Part shown: positions 23,081-34,389 of the stretch, piece by piece | How the letters are laid out: every line of letters starts with the position of its first letter | Position numbering within the stretch: position 1 is the first letter of the stretch | Assembly: GCA_963556195.1 (NCBI GenBank) | Contig: OY744529.1 | Span: 58,520,580 to 58,584,579, forward strand | Direction: 5' to 3' | Length of the DNA: 64,000 nucleotides | Source: Sepiola atlantica | Lineage: Eukaryota > Mollusca > Cephalopoda > Sepiida > Sepiolidae | Program-made: the position numbers and the translations under genes | The notes under the pieces: generated by a model | The model's database searches: none | What the model was told of the DNA's origin: nothing | Seen by the model: the letters and a program-made list of their open reading frames with translations, nothing else

Positions 23081-23084
23081 ATTA

Positions 23085-24120
23085 CTTGAAGAATACCCGT
23101 CCCAGGACGGGTAAAATTAATCTCTGAACAGAAGAGTTTTGCATCACTTTTTTTACCCTTACGAAGATTTAAATAAAGATATAATGCTACTAAACCTTAT
23201 TTCTAAAATCCTTATTTCAAAATGTCTCAAATTTAATGCTTAAGCTTAAATGCTTTATGTGTTATATTGTTTTCAAAAAGTGAAACACGTTTCATAGGAA
23301 TAGTTTTCTGGAAAACAATATTTATTGAACAAAAATAAATGATGTTGCAAATGTGTAACAAATGGCATAGAATTTTACATGTATAACAAAACACTACAAT
23401 ATATGCATCTAAATAATCATAATACATTAGAGAATCATAAAATATTTTTTACTTACCATTATAATGACCAGATTTTAAAGTTTAGGCTTTTAAATTAGGC
23501 AGATGACACATCGATGACATCGAAGATACTGATTATCTATTTAGCGGTTGTGCTGATGCAACATCATACTAATACCTACTCACAATTGCCAACAGGGTCG
23601 TTGCAGATGTGAAACAAATTGCATGTTGACACATTTTCGTTGAATATTATATTAAATAGGCATTTTGTTGGAATGTGTCATATTTGAAGCAAAGTACATT
23701 TAAGGATTAAGAAGAAATTAAAATTCAGGGAATTTTCTTTATTAGTGTCCAATGAGTATGGATCAAATTCAATGCAAATATGACAGATCTGAATTTTCAA
23801 ATGGGAAGTTGTGCCTATGTTATGCCCCATAAAAAGCCTTTAAAATACTCCAAAGAAACTGAAATTTTGGGAATATTTATTAATGTCTAATACCTATTGC
23901 TAAAATTTCATAAAAATCGGAGGAGTCCAGATTTTCACAAAGGGATTCCACCTCCTTTTTTACCCTCTTTGCAAAACTAAATGAAATTAAATATAGCCCA
24001 CATTTGGACCCTTTACGCTTCAAAGCTGTGTTTTAAAATTCATAATGCTCAGTTAATTAGCTTGGGAGTGAATTCTGTACGTACAATATATAAACATACC
24101 TAACCTCATATAGATAGATT
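23085..24120 (+). repeat. Dispersed repeat R1, copy 1
   Basis: This matches 32285-33572 in the same orientation. Shared blocks in order: GAATAC-CGTCC...CGGGTAAAAT at the start, TATAATGCTACTAAAC, TTAAGCTTAA, TTAAGAAGAAATT, GAATTTTCAAAT, TTTTCACAAAGGG, CAGTTAATTAGCTTGGGAGT and ATATATAAACATACCTAAC at the end. It has about 450 bp (23248-23697) absent from copy 2. It may be the 3' part of a non-LTR element, but no coding block supports that. Confidence 0.7.
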
Positions 24121-24227
24121 GTTTAAAGATTCGTCGATAATTATTCAGTTTGAGAAGAGATAGTTAATAAAATTATCGGCTAATTTTTTTATTTTCTTGA
24201 TCAAATTGAGGGTTTACTTTTAGTCAG

Positions 24228-24390
24228 TGTAATATTCTTAACCGCTCCTCCCACTGAATGAACTCGTTCGTCAGACTTTCTTTCGTTTCCACTATAAATG
24301 CTTCGTCATTTTAATTTTATTTTGTTATAGCTTTTTTTGTGAATAAAACCTTTACAAAGGTATACGGATCTTTTATTCTTCTCTTCACTT
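24228..24390 (+). repeat. Gypsy 1, 5' LTR
   Basis: It begins TGTAATATTCTT and contains CCACTGAATGAAC, ACTATAAATG (possible TATA) and GAATAAAACC (possible poly-A signal), ending TTCTTCTCTTCACT. It is nearly identical to 28794-28955. It lacks the last bases (ACA) seen in the 3' copy because the LINE begins there. Confidence 0.85.
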
Positions 24391-25290
24391 GTGCGTATTT
24401 TTGCTGACGATACAAAAATGTACGGCAAGGCTACCACACCAGAAGACATATCATCAATACAAAGTGATATGGACAAATTATCTAAGTGGTCGGAGGAGTG
24501 GCAATTACTGTTCAATGCAGGCAAGTGTAGTGTAATGCATTTCGGGCATGGTAATAACAGAACACCATACACAATGAAGGACAGTAATGGAGAAATAAAA
24601 GAACAAAAGGAATCCGAAAACGAAAAAGAACTCGGATTGCACATCGACAATAAACTCTCTTTTTACCAACATGTTGCTGATGCTGTCAAAAAAGTGAATC
24701 ATATTTTAGTACTGATTAGAAGAACGTTTGTTAGTCATGACAAGATCATCATAAAGAAATTATACACAACCATGGTCAGGCCAATATTGGAATATGGAAA
24801 CGCCGCAAGAATCCACCAATATGCCGGAGATGACGACAAAATCGAAAGAGTTCAGCGAAGAGCAACAAAGTTGTGTTCCTCAATCAAAGACCTGCCATAT
24901 GAGGAGAGGCTCAAAGAGATGAGACTACCGTCAATGCACTACTGACGTGAAAGAGGTGATATGATAGAAGTGTACAAGATATTAACAGGCAAGGTCAACA
25001 TCAACCAAAAACAACTTCTACCACTCAATACCAATTCCAGGACAAGGAGAAACAACTTCAAACTGTCCAAGAAGCACAGCAGACTCAACACTAGGAAGCA
25101 TTCGTTTGGACTTCAAGTAGTGAACAACTGGAATGAGCTTCCCAATTCAGTTGTAAATGCAAAAGACACAATTTACTTTAAAAGCAAACTAGACAAGTAC
25201 TGGTCCAGTAAGCAATACACTGTTCGACCCGTGCATGCATCTACTGAAACTATAAGACCAGGCATGGAGCCGGTGTTACAGGCTGAGTAG
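24390..25290 (+). pseudogene. LINE reverse transcriptase C-terminal part, CR1/jockey-like
   Basis: One long frame (24391-24945) and, after a single stop, a second (24961-25290) encode the end of an RT. FADDTK (catalytic YADD-type box) is at the very start, then KWSEEWQLLFN, KCSVMHFG, KELGLHIDNKLSF, YTTMVRPILEYG, ERVQRRATKL, LPYEERLKEM and RGDMIEVYKILTG. This order is typical of the CR1/jockey group. The frame starts in the middle of the domain, which fits the 5' truncation usual for LINE insertions. It carries only one in-frame stop, so it is younger than its host element. TCACT occurs at both junctions (24385-24389 and 25309-25313) and may be the target duplication. Confidence 0.85.
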
Positions 25291-25344
25291 CCTTTTTCCT
25301 GAAGAAAAGTATCAAAGTATCACTAAAATTTTATTCACAAAAAA

Positions 25345-25954
25345 ATGGACAGAGTACTTCGTCCCGAACGATTCGACATCGAGTCTACAGCCTTGATGCA
25401 GAAAATAGATACAAACATTGGAAACTTACGTTCATAAATTACCTACGTACGGTTAACGCACTGAAGAAACTGGAAACACCCAAACCGACTTCTATGCTTT
25501 GATAAATAGGATATCGGCAGAGGTATTCGAAATAATTAGTGACACAAACGACTATACATCTGCCATAAGAGCTCTGGACGCGGCCTACATCAAGTCTACT
25601 AATATAGTCTACAACCGTCACCAACTGATCACCATGAAACAACAACTGGCGCAAACAGTGAATTCTTTCATGTTACAGTTGGAAAACCTTGCTAAGACAT
25701 GCAATTTCCAGGCTGTGAGTGCCGAAATAAATAAAAGTCAGTATATGCGGGAAGTTTTTATTAGCGGTATCTCCTCCCCCTCAATTCGACAACGACTTCT
25801 CGAGAAATCTTCGTTAACTTTTTGGGAAGCATACGAGATAGCAAGATCTCTTGAACAAGCAGAAAAACACTGCGTGTTACAACCAGGGGAGTATAATTTC
25901 TGCACCAATAATCACTTCAGGATAAAATACAAGTCTGGCAGCAACAAAAAATAA
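25345..25954 (+). pseudogene. Gypsy 1 gag
   Basis: Translation starts MDRVLRPERFD and soon meets a stop and frame change (25435-25500). The main frame then includes QQLAQTVNSFMLQLENLAKT, CNFQAV, REVFISGI and SSPSIRQRLLEK, which match the retrotransposon Gag core ('F...L..LA..CNF....IRD.FI.G...I...LL'). The nucleic-acid-binding knuckle follows in another frame. A full-length Gag would be longer and unbroken. Confidence 0.75.
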
Positions 25955-25973
25955 TACGAGGCTGAAGGAAAAA

Positions 25974-26085
25974 TTTTTTTTTTGTGGAAACTCCCGTCAT
26001 CCGCGTCGCCTTTGTTCGGCCCATGACTCAAACTGCAATAAGTGTTTGAAAAAGGGACACTGCGCCAAAGTCTGTAAATCTTCCG
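25974..26085 (+). pseudogene. Gypsy 1 Gag zinc knuckles
   Basis: FFCGNSRHPRRLC is followed by CNKCLKKGHCAKVC. The second is a canonical C-X2-C-X4-H-X4-C knuckle. The first lacks its leading Cys, and a T9 run lies immediately before it, suggesting slippage. Knuckles of this pair type bind nucleic acid in Gag. Confidence 0.75.
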
Positions 26086-26154
26086 TATCGGCAGTGTTAA
26101 ATGAAGACACTTATTTCCCTAGTCTCGCATGACTAAGAAGAGAAAAAGACATTA

Positions 26155-26500
26155 CATTTACTAAGTGTAAAATAAATGGATTCACTGTCAATGCCATTGT
26201 GGATTCTGGTAGTGTGGGGACTTTTAACAGCAATATTGCGGAAAAAAAATTAACCTTCAAATTATTTCCAAACAAAAAGCAATATCATTGGCCGACTCTA
26301 ATATGTGTGCGAAAATTGTGGGAGACACTCAAGTCGATATCTCTCTAAATAATAAGGTACACTCTAACGTAATAATGGAGGTCATTAAGAATTTATTTGT
26401 CGACTTAATCATAGGGAATGATATTCTCTGTAGATATAAGAATGTAACCTTCAAATTTGATGGACCGGAAGACGAACTTATTATCGGAGCAGTCACCAGG
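26155..26500 (+). pseudogene. Gypsy 1 aspartic protease
   Basis: VNAIVDSGSVGTF contains the catalytic D-S-G triad (Asp codon at 26202-26204). A frame change follows before 26288, and the next frame gives VDLIIGNDIL, the second conserved protease block ('DVILG.DFL'). The product would process the Gag-Pol polyprotein. It is broken here. Confidence 0.7.
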
Positions 26501-27230
26501 AATAATTTTTTCCATTCACCGACGTTTCTCCTCCCTCCATTATTTTCTCATCTCTCTACGAACACAACACTAATCAGCACCAAGTCACGTTGCCACACAA
26601 TTGCTGACGCCAAATTCATAAGAATAGAGACTGCAAAATTGTTGGAGGAAAATATAATAGAACGCTCAATTTCACCTTAGCGAGCGCAGGTTCTAGTAAC
26701 ATCAAATGAACACCGAAAAAAAAGAATGGTGATTGATTATAGCGACACAATCAACAGATTTACGGAATTAGACGCTTATCCTATACCGAGTATATCTGAA
26801 ATAGTCGAGGAAATAGCCCGGTATAATATTTTTACTAATCTTGATCTTAAATCAGCATACCATCAAATCCCCATCAGTAAAGAGGATCGTAAATTTACAG
26901 CCTTCGAGGTGGATGGTAAATTATACCAGTTTACTCGCCTGCCATTCGGTGTTACTAATGGAGTAAGCGCCTTCCAAAGAACCATTGACGGCATTGTCAG
27001 TAGAGAACAATTATTAGATACATTTGTCTATTTTGATAACGTTACTATCGTGGAAAAACCCAAAAAGAGCATGGCTACAATCTTCAAAGATTTTATGAGG
27101 TCGCTAAACAGTACAACATCACGCTTAATAAGAATAAAGCATCGTTTCAGTCTCAACTATAAATTTACTTGGGTACGCTATCAAAAACAACCAGATATCG
27201 CCCGACTACAATCGCCTTAAACCTCTACTT
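26500..27230 (+). pseudogene. Gypsy 1 reverse transcriptase
   Basis: The frames show RMVIDYSDTINRFTELDAYP, IFTNLDLKSAYHQIPI (catalytic Asp of motif A), FTAFEVDGKLYQFTRLPFGV and SAFQRTID. The catalytic box reads YFDN instead of the usual Y-x-D-D, so the second Asp is lost. A TAG follows at about 26680 ahead of the frame, and the C-terminal part degenerates after 27100. The enzyme would copy element RNA into DNA; this copy cannot be active. Confidence 0.85.
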
Positions 27231-27233
27231 GAG

Positions 27234-27790
27234 ATGCCACCTCCTCTAAATCTGAAATCACAAAGACGGATTATTGGGATGTTCTTCTACTACAGCAAAT
27301 TTATCCAGAATTTTCCAGGGAAAATATTAGCACTAAACCGCAATAGAGAATTTCCATTATCGTCTGCGGCATTGGACTCTTTTAGTCGGCTGAAGAACGA
27401 CTTGAAAGATGCTATGCTGGTAACGGTTGACCCAGAAAAAGAATTTATAGTAAAAACAGATGCTAATAACAACTGTATTGCGGCTACCCTTAATCAAGAA
27501 AACCGTCCGGTTGCTTCTACTCCAGGACACTAAGCCCTAGTGAAACGAAACATCATGTAGTAGAAAAAGAAGCAGCTGCTATTGTCGAAGCTCTACTAAA
27601 GTGACGACATTTTCTCTTTGGTAAGCACTTTACTGTAATTACAGACCAAAAAAGTATTAGCTTCATGTTTGATAATACCAGGAAATCGAAAATCAAAATA
27701 TGCCCTCGCCGCATTGAACTGTCCCAATTCAAGGTCAGCATCATCTACCGTCCGAGAAGAGAAAATACTGTTGCTGATACGTTTTCCCGA
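27234..27790 (+). pseudogene. Gypsy 1 RT connection and RNase H
   Basis: LKSQRRIIGMFFYYSKFIQN matches the end of RT ('LRRFLGM.NYYR.FI'). FIVKTDANNNCIAATLNQ matches the RNase H start with its catalytic Asp (TDAN; usually TDAS). QFKVSIIYRPRRENTVADTF and then SRIS is the RNase H end ('IEYRPGKENVVADALSR'). At least two frame changes (27530-27665) break it. Confidence 0.8.
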
Positions 27791-27914
27791 ATATCTGCAC
27801 TCATTATTTACAAGATCTCTGCGACCTTCACTGTAAATTATGCCAACCAGATAGTACACGACTATTTTATTTTTTCCAAAGATAGAAACTTTCCTTTCTC
27901 ACTCGACCAAATAA

Positions 27915-28585
27915 AATGAAGTAGCTAATTCGTGCTCGTCTTTACAGCATTTAAAACCCAAATTCTTTACCGGTAACAAGGGAACTCTCATAAAAGCAAT
28001 ATAACCGTTTCAGCGATTAAACATGGATTTCAAGGAACCGCTGCCTACGTCCACACATGGTAATAAATATCTACTTACGATAATCGACGGATACTCTCGT
28101 TTTCCCTTTGCATTCCCATGTAAAGATATGACAAGCAAAACTGTCATACAATGCCTGAATCAACTATTTGCGATATTTGGTATGATGGGAATATATTCTA
28201 CTTGATGCTCTACATTCAATTCGATCAATGCTCTGCACAGCTACGAATGCGACTCATCACGATAGACTATTTACGTACAGCCACAAATCCACTTCTGGTA
28301 CTTCTATTCCCCTGTTGACAAAACCAGGCCAAGTATACGCCAGAGATTATATTAGGTCGAGTAAGTATGACCCACCGGTTACACCTACTACGTTACTGAA
28401 AATCAATCATCATTATGCCCATGTACGTCTACCTTCTGGCATCGAAACTATTGTCAACGTTAGAGATTTGGCTCCCAACTCAATTAATGGAGACAGCATG
28501 TTAGAGGATGTGTGCATGCCACCCGTAAGTAAGCCAGAAAGTGAAAAAGAATGTACACAATATTCTGAACAGATAGAATAAAACC
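27915..28585 (+). pseudogene. Gypsy 1 integrase, core deleted
   Basis: MDFKEPLPTSTHGNKYLLTI carries the first catalytic Asp, and IDGYSRFPFAF and LFAIFGM follow. After 28200 the sequence jumps to ERLF-like and TKPGQVYARD, YDPPVT, YAHVRLPSGIETIVNVRDLA, the C-terminal part of the protein. The region with the second Asp and the Glu is missing, so the DDE triad is incomplete. The C-terminal frame (28228-28581) is open to its natural stop. Confidence 0.8.
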
Positions 28586-28793
28586 CTCATGTGGAGCCAG
28601 TTGAGAGCAAAGTGCCATCCGAACCACTGTGAAGATCTGGCAGAATACGGAAATTTCCTGAGAAATACAAGGACTTCGTTACGAAATAAGGCACTAGTAA
28701 AAATTAAAAAATAGAATAAAATACATTAATAAATAAATAAATAAGAAAAAAAATAAGAAAGAAAATAAAACAAAAATAAATTTAAGGGAAAAG

Positions 28794-28957
28794 TGTAATA
28801 TTCTTATTTCTTAACCCACTGAATGAACCCGTCCGTCAGACTTTCTTTCGTTTGCACTATAAATGTTTCGTCATTTTAAATTTATTTTGTTATAGCTTTT
28901 TTTGTGAATAAAACCTTTACAAAGGTATACGGATCTTTTATTCTTCTCTTCACTACA
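28794..28957 (+). repeat. Gypsy 1, 3' LTR
   Basis: It begins TGTAATATTCTT and ends CTTCACTACA. It differs from the 5' LTR at only a few positions plus a short block after TATTCTT. An A-rich tract (28680-28790) precedes it in place of a clear polypurine tract. Confidence 0.85.
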
Positions 28958-30110
28958 CAAAGTATGAGAGATCCAGTGATGACTGAATCCACTGACAATG
29001 ATCTGCTCCCAAAGCTTGTTTATTCTAACACGGCTACTTTAAAAGGTCATATAAAATGAATAGCATAATTTGAATCAATTGTAGATATCAAATCTCAATG
29101 ATGTATAGCAAAAGATTAATTGAAAGAAAACGAACTCTATATAATACTAGCTGTCCCGACCCGGCGTTGCCCGGGGATGTTTGTACTTGTATTATTATTT
29201 GGAACGAAATATTATTTTTACACGAATATTACGCCTCTGCAAAATTAAGTTTGTAGCTTTTCTTTTTAATTCTGAAATATAAAAATAATTAGATGTTAAA
29301 ACCGGTGTTTACATCCCATTTTTTTGTATTAAAAATGATTTGTGTAAAAATTATGGAAGTCAGTGTAAAGCTAGCACCGGCTGTATATTATAAATAATAA
29401 GATGAAAATGTCCGTATTTGCTAAGAAAAGAAGAATTCATTATCTTTGTTAAAAGACGTATGAAGGACATTTTTAATCAATTGTAAGTCTTTTAAAGTTT
29501 TCTGTATTTAAGTTTAGACATTAAAAGAACTCCCTGGTGTTTTAATGAAAGAAGAAGGAAAAGAAATACAAATTGAATAATAAAAAAAGTAGCTTAGTAT
29601 TGTAATTTAAACTAAGTGAACGTTTGATAAAATCAGTGAGAAAAAAATAGATACCGGTTTAGAATTACAAACACTGGCTCTAAATGCTTCGCTCATAACT
29701 ACAATATCACCGTGTCATGTTTAGAAATAACAAATCAATTGAACGATAACAGGAGAAATCTGGCGTCGTCCACCTTATTTCATTTATTATGTTTTGTTTT
29801 AGATGGAAGCATGTTATGAGCGAGGTAGAAAAACCGTTTTATGGCGTATGAAAACCACCAGTGGCAATAATAATGATACTGTTTGCAAGTTATGATCCTA
29901 TGTAACCTGTAATGTTTTAAATGATTTATGAATCAATTCTATAAAGTACTTGGTATTTGGTTTAATCTAAGCAAATAGTTAAACAAGCATTGTTAACTTA
30001 GATCTGTTAATGATCAATTATTACCACAATGAGTTTCTATAGAGTGTGTAGTTTGTAAAGTGAAAAATGTATTTATTGTGTAAGTTTTTCTATTGAGTAA
30101 GGAAAGGTGT
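28958..30110. other. AT-rich stretch with a GCCCGGG repeat motif
   Basis: At 29143-29178 the sequence TACTAGCTGTCCCGACCCGG, continuing CGTTGCCCGGGG, is a motif repeated at 34181-34212 and, degenerately, at 45211-45246. Such a GC block after TACTAGC is common at one end of a widespread invertebrate repeat class, but I cannot name it. Nothing coding is seen. Confidence 0.45.
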
Positions 30111-30113
30111 CTA

Positions 30114-30141
30114 CATGTGTGCATTTTAAAATGCACACATG
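30114..30141. repeat. 28-bp perfect palindrome
   Basis: CATGTGTGCATTTT is followed immediately by its exact reverse complement. Confidence 0.85.
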
Positions 30142-31010
30142 CGAACAATGTTTTCTTCATTTGTTTATATTTATATGTGATAAAAGAGAAAAGGTAATTC
30201 CAAGAAATAAATAGTGTAATATTTAATATAACCACATGCAATTGCTTATTTGATAGCTAAAATAGATCGAATAATGGGGGAAGTTTTTTTTAATTACTGA
30301 AGTTGATTTGTATTTTTAGGTGATTATTGAAAATAAATGTCTCCATATTACCAATCCTCTAGGCCGGAATAAGTAATTTTAAAAATAAATGGATACGAAA
30401 AAAATAAAATTTAGCTAGTCAGAATCAAACTTTTATTTGTTAACTTAACTGCTATTTAGGTCTAAATGTTAAAATCCAGCTGACTTAATTTTATATATTA
30501 GGAAAAAACAGTCAGATTATGGACTTTTGCTAAAACATGTAATAACTTTCATATCAGAATATTCAATGCAATTGTGTTCAATGTTAATGAGATTTGATTA
30601 AGGAGATAACCTTGTAAACTTAAAGTTAGTATGCTATAAAGACACCTCAGTATTTCTTAGTATAACGTAATTATGTGACTGGACAGCCTGCCTATTTGAC
30701 TTTGTTGATTTCAGCATTATGTCCATCTCCATTCCTTTCATATTCTTGCTTTACTTTCAATGTCTTCTCTTATTCCACCCTTACATCTTCATGGAAATCT
30801 TCTCAGCAGACTTGGGGTGTATGATTGATTTCGTTGATACTGTCATGGACTATGGAATCGGCTTTGTCAAACTGAAATCCACCGAATACATTATGTTCCG
30901 ATACGGAAAAGGAATGAACCACAAATATACCCTCTCCCCCACCAGCTACAGATAAAATGCAACTTGTGTTCAATTAATCATACACAATAAACCGTTTACT
31001 GTAGGTTCTA
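30142..31010. other. Unassigned stretch with a 78-codon frame
   Basis: The plus frame 30719-30955 follows a pyrimidine-rich TTTGTTGATTTCAG and reads through FSADLGCMIDFVDTVMDYGI. It matches nothing I recognise. It sits just past the tail of the minus-strand LINE fragment at 31090-31385, so LINE 3' UTR is as likely as a host exon. Confidence 0.3.
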
Positions 31011-31013
31011 TCT

Positions 31014-31070
31014 TTCGGCATTAAATAACCAAAAAGAGCTGATGTGCCATAAAACAAACGTACGAAAGTA
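31014..31070 (-). repeat. Dispersed repeat R2, short fragment
   Basis: On the minus strand it resembles the start of the R2 copies (GGCACATCAG, GGTTATTTAATGCC). Confidence 0.4.
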
Positions 31071-31089
31071 AAACATTCCAGTGATATCC

Positions 31090-31385
31090 TTCTTTTGCAT
31101 GGGTTTCGTATTCAGGCAATGTATGTGACCACCAATCATCATTGAACCGTGCAATGTGTCCAGCCTATTTCAATTTGCTATGTGGATACTCTGCGATAAT
31201 GTCTTTCACTTCAGTTCTTTTTGTAATGTCTTCATTCCGGATCCAATCTCTCAACGAAATTCCTAACATTGATCATTCCATGGTTCTCTGCACTAGAATT
31301 AACTGCTCTTCCGTCTGCTTTGTTGGATCCCAAGTACAATATCTGTGGATGTGATCTTGTCTATGACTTTTTCAAGGAATGTCCA
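31090..31385 (-). pseudogene. LINE reverse transcriptase tail
   Basis: One minus-strand frame reads MLGISLRDWIRNEDITKRTE, VKDIIAEYPHSKLK and, after one stop, AGHIARFNDDWWSHTLPEYE. This is the conserved tail of many non-LTR RT proteins ('MLGVSLRDRIRNE.IR.RTKV.D.......KW.WAGH.AR..D.RW'). Only the tail is present. The clade is uncertain. Confidence 0.75.
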
Positions 31386-32284
31386 CTTAGAAAAAAAGAT
31401 ATCATCTACTAATCTAAAATTGAACAAATAGACCCAAAAAAGAAAGTAAGTAATAATGACCATGGGTGGTAGCATATTGAACTAAACTAAAACCAATGCT
31501 AGATTACAACTTTAAATAACAGTGGATTTATATCAAAGGCAACATCGGAATTGCCAATAATATTAACAATCTAACACCTTTTTTCTTTTTTGAATAAAAT
31601 TATGTGGGTGGACATAGTAAATATATTTCCCCACTTCTAGATGTTTTTTTAACAGCAGACATGATTGTGTGGCACTTTTTTTTAGCTTCTTTTGCTTATA
31701 TTTAAGGAAACATTTGTAAACAAATAGAGGCGTACAAATGTCAGTTAAGTTCACTTAGTAAAGTTATGAATTCATCTCCCTTTCCTCCTAAAAGCTGAAA
31801 TAGTCTAGGAGACTAATCTCTCAAACCTTGGTGGGCAACCAATATCGGAAAAGAAAAATTGTAAAAAAAGACCAAACATGAGGATATATTTAGATGATCC
31901 TTCCAAATAAATTGAAGTACAATGCCCAGGACTTAAACAACATTAATTTTGTTAATTATGATAAACCTGAAAGAACAAACATCGTTACAATAAATATAAT
32001 CAGAAAATAAAATTCAATTACACTTATGCAAGCTAAAACAGAAATATAAATCAATATACAGAAAATGAAATATTGCCAACGATCACATAATGTTATAATA
32101 GAAAAATAGTCCATTTTTGAATTTCGGAAATGATAAATAAATTCAAGCAAGTAGTAACAAATAGTTATAGTTCCATAAGCAGCGAACTTCGGTAGGTATT
32201 GCCAGAAAGTGTACTGTGGCATCACAGATAAAGAATTAAAAATAAGTGATTTTTATTATGTTGGGATTCTCTTTTATAAACAAA
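31386..32284. other. AT-rich gap
   Basis: I see no gene or repeat here. Minus-strand frames at 31563-31754 and 31956-32225 have AT-driven composition. Confidence 0.5.
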
Positions 32285-33572
32285 CTAAAAGAATACTCGT
32301 CCAAATGCGGGTAAAATGAATTCCTTAAACAACAGAACAGTTTTGTAACACTTGCGTGTCCCCTTATGTACATCAAAATCATTATAATGCTACTAAACTT
32401 CCTGTCTAGAATCCTTATTCCAATTTTAATAAAAATCCATTACATAATTTTGATTCTAGAAAATGTCTGAAATTTAAGGCTTAAGCTTAAGGGGTCTTAA
32501 GAAGAAATTGAAATTCAGATGATTTAATTGATTGTTGTGTTTTACGGCATATTAACCCTTTTCAGATTATTTAATGGCGAATACAGTCATTTTGATAAAA
32601 GTTTTTATGCTTCATGTTTTATATATCTTCAAATATTTATTCAGTGTTTCATCTGGTTGTTTTGTAGAAGAAAATTATTGTTTTTCTTTTTGGTTTTACA
32701 GAACATGATTGAGTTTTGCAAAGGGAAAGGAAAAAAAAACAATGTTTGGTGCATTTGAAATTTAGAGAAAGTTGCTTAATTGATGTTTATGGATGAAACT
32801 TTAAAAAAATCTGAAATATTTGAATTTTCAAATAGGAGGTTGTGGGTTTTTAAGGGGTATCCCCCTTAAAAACCCTTTAAGATACTCGACAGAAACTAAA
32901 ATTTATTTATATATAAAATTTATTTGTTGCATATGGGCCACTCTCCAATCAATTGGATTCCATGCTTCAACCAGACTTGATTCTCGTCTGACAACGGCGA
33001 CTGATTGATGGCCTACCAGTCCACCATCTTTTTTGTCGATCATGCTGGAAAAGAAAAACTGTTGGAAAACAAAACTACAGGACAACATGAATGAATTCAC
33101 TTAATTTATTGGCTCATCTGGAAAAGTCAATCTCTGTGAACAAGGGAGGAGGTGACCGTCACCAGTGGCTTAAACACCAGCCGCTGGTGACATACATCTG
33201 ACGCGAATGAAATCCTGAACTCAAAAGAATGAGCCCACCGGAAAACGGAAGTCACCTGACTCATAACGGAGGCCGGTAAGCAACTCCCCCTTCCTCCCTT
33301 ATATTATTCAAAATATTAATTGATGTCTCATACCTATTGTTAAAATTTCACAAAAATTGGAGGTAACTGAATTTTCACAAAGGGCTTCCACCCCCTCATT
33401 GCCACCTTTGAAAACTAAACTGAATATAGTCCAATTTACCCCCCCCCCCTTACACCTAGCAGCTGTGTTCTCAAATTCATAATTCTCGGTTAATTAGTTT
33501 AGGAGTGAATCCTATACATAGAAATATATAAACATATACACATACCTAACTTTGTATAAATAGAGATATTAA
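32285..33572 (+). repeat. Dispersed repeat R1, copy 2 (interrupted)
   Basis: It is homologous to 23085-24120 in the same order. Two foreign blocks interrupt it: an R2 copy (32535-32740) and a GC-richer block at about 32900-33300 that contains GTCACCAGTGGC/GCCGCTGGTGAC as a hairpin. A C11 run lies at 33439-33449. Confidence 0.7.
32535..32740 (+). repeat. Dispersed repeat R2, copy 2, nested in R1
   Basis: It matches the complement of 20700-20890. It interrupts the R1 consensus between GAAATTCAGATGATT and the following AAATCTGAAATATT. Confidence 0.65.
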
Positions 33573-33843
33573 TCCCGCAGTTCAATTGTTATTTACCCCT
33601 CTCCTCCACGTGGATTTGATGTAACACATATTGTGGGATGTAGCTATTACTGAACATCACAAGGGTGTTTATGGCCAGTATTAATTATCCATAAAAACCG
33701 CTTCAGTCTTGAAAAACGGTCTCCTCAAACTGAAGATATAAGCTTAAATTTATAAAAATGTAATTTGTTTCACATGAGATTCAACTTCTAGTGTCTAGAT
33801 CACAGGTTCCAAACCTTAAGGTCGTTATTCTAAGTAAGGTATT

Positions 33844-33907
33844 GGGGTTCCGAAGCCATAAAGAGGATCATCTAATTAGATGATCCTCTTTATGGCTTCG
33901 GAACCCC
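33844..33907. repeat. Perfect 64-bp palindrome, no spacer
   Basis: GGGGTTCCGAAGCCATAAAG plus AGGATCATCTAA (33844-33875) is followed at once by its exact reverse complement (33876-33907). Partial pairing continues outward on both sides (TTCTAAGTAAGG against CTAACTAAGAA). Confidence 0.95.
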
Positions 33908-34180
33908 TAACTAAGAATCATCTACTAAGTCAATTTTGGATAAAGCAGCTACCACAATATCCACATTTGTCTGACTCTATTCTTAGACTTTTTGCACCCT
34001 TTCTTTCACATATATGTGTGATGTGACCTTTACATCTTTACTACTTCTTATAAAATCGAAGTTGAGAAGAAATTTCAATGTTGAAGAATACCGTTTCTGT
34101 GCTGTACCTAAAATATCATCACGGATAGTTAGGTTAGTATTGAAAATGTCAAAAAGCATAATTTTGGTCTTGTTTTAATA

Positions 34181-34212
34181 AATACTAGCAGAGTTACCCG
34201 GCGGTGCCCGGG
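34181..34212. repeat. TACTAGC...GCCCGGGG repeat-end motif
   Basis: TACTAGCAGAGTTACCCGGC followed by GGTGCCCGGGG matches 29143-29178 except for the short inner part. It probably marks one end of the repeat that includes the arrays to its right. A TTTTATTAGATA word near 41266 may be its other end. Confidence 0.45.
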
Positions 34213-34389
34213 GACATATAAAATAAAATAGAAGAAATTAAGTAGTGTGTGTAAATCTTTATAACAAAACTTCGGTCTCTCTCTCTCTAGTCGTCTCTTT
34301 ATCTTTCTTTCTTTCCCTCTCCCTTATGTTTCCATCCCTCTCCCCAACCCTCTCTTTCTTTTTGCCCAGCCCATTCCTTTCTCTTATTT

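Larger units (their letters stand above)
24228..28957 (+). mobile_element. Gypsy element 1 (Ty3/gypsy, degenerate)
   Basis: Two similar LTRs of about 163 bp (24228-24390 and 28794-28957) bracket gag, protease, RT, RNase H and integrase segments in the standard Ty3/gypsy order. A LINE fragment interrupts the 5' LTR/leader junction, and a deletion removes the integrase core. No clear target-site duplication is seen (GTCAG against CAAAG). Frameshifts and stops occur in every segment. Earlier insertion of the retroelement, followed by the LINE, is the simplest history. Confidence 0.85.
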
